NCBI GenBank assembly: GCA_937892095.1
Contig: CALAVC010000130.1
Location: 1 to 21,790, forward strand
DNA: 21,790 nucleotides
Direction of reading: 5' to 3'
From: an uncultured Bacteroidales bacterium
GTDB lineage: Bacteria > Bacteroidota > Bacteroidia > Bacteroidales > Marinilabiliaceae
The notes under the pieces were generated by a model. It searched no databases. It was not told where the DNA came from and was given only the letters and a program-made list of their open reading frames with translations. This document shows, one piece after another, positions 21,789 to 21,790 of this stretch. Position 1 is the first letter of the stretch. The number at the start of each line of letters is the position of its first letter. The position numbers and the translations under genes were made by a program.

Positions 21789-21790
21789 TA

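Noticed and set aside
1..21790. CRISPR arrays, tRNA or rRNA genes
   Set aside because: No spaced direct repeats and no cloverleaf or rRNA-like sequence were seen on either strand.

Overview
The window looks like the chromosome of a gut or oral Bacteroidales species, most likely Prevotella or a close relative. Three lines of evidence support this. Three promoters fit the Bacteroidota consensus (TTTG near -33, TAnnTTTG near -7). The first protein ends in a T9SS-like C-terminal tail. The metabolic genes match Bacteroidales families. It is not possible to name the species.

Left part (1-9220, plus strand). A large secreted protein, cut at its 5' end, is followed by a secreted pectin methylesterase with its own promoter and terminator. 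Next comes an oxygen-defence operon: reverse rubrerythrin, rubredoxin and a DusB-type tRNA-dihydrouridine synthase. Then come a gluconate 5-dehydrogenase/KduD-type SDR and a DUF4861 lipoprotein. The esterase, the SDR and the DUF4861 gene together suggest pectin/uronate use.

Middle (9221-10950). An apparently complete IS30-family transposase (minus strand) lies next to a DUF5618 (HEPN-like) gene on the plus strand. A strong hairpin, likely acting in both directions, separates that gene from the next block.

Right part (10962-21790, minus strand). About 17-19 tightly packed genes are read from right to left with several ATGA start/stop overlaps, and the block runs off the right edge. It encodes an M15 endolysin-like peptidase, a unimolecular-spanin-like lipoprotein, fibre-like small proteins, a free-standing MuF C-terminal-type nuclease domain, a second nuclease-like gene broken by a frameshift, and a RadA/Sms-like ATPase. 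It also encodes many small membrane or coiled-coil proteins and an 871-residue protein with lysine-rich 11-residue repeats, an SH3-like domain and a C-terminal membrane segment. No terminase, portal, tape measure, sheath or baseplate gene is seen in 10.8 kb. My reading is the late (structural and lysis) half of a phage or prophage, possibly a tailless membrane-containing one; the tailless part is inference.

The most striking new signal is a short amphipathic motif (pattern LGxFxAxKFxxLG). It recurs at or near the N-terminus of four otherwise different proteins of the phage block (238, 197, 67 and 49 aa), with a weaker echo in the 871-aa protein. It could be a shared docking or packaging tag.
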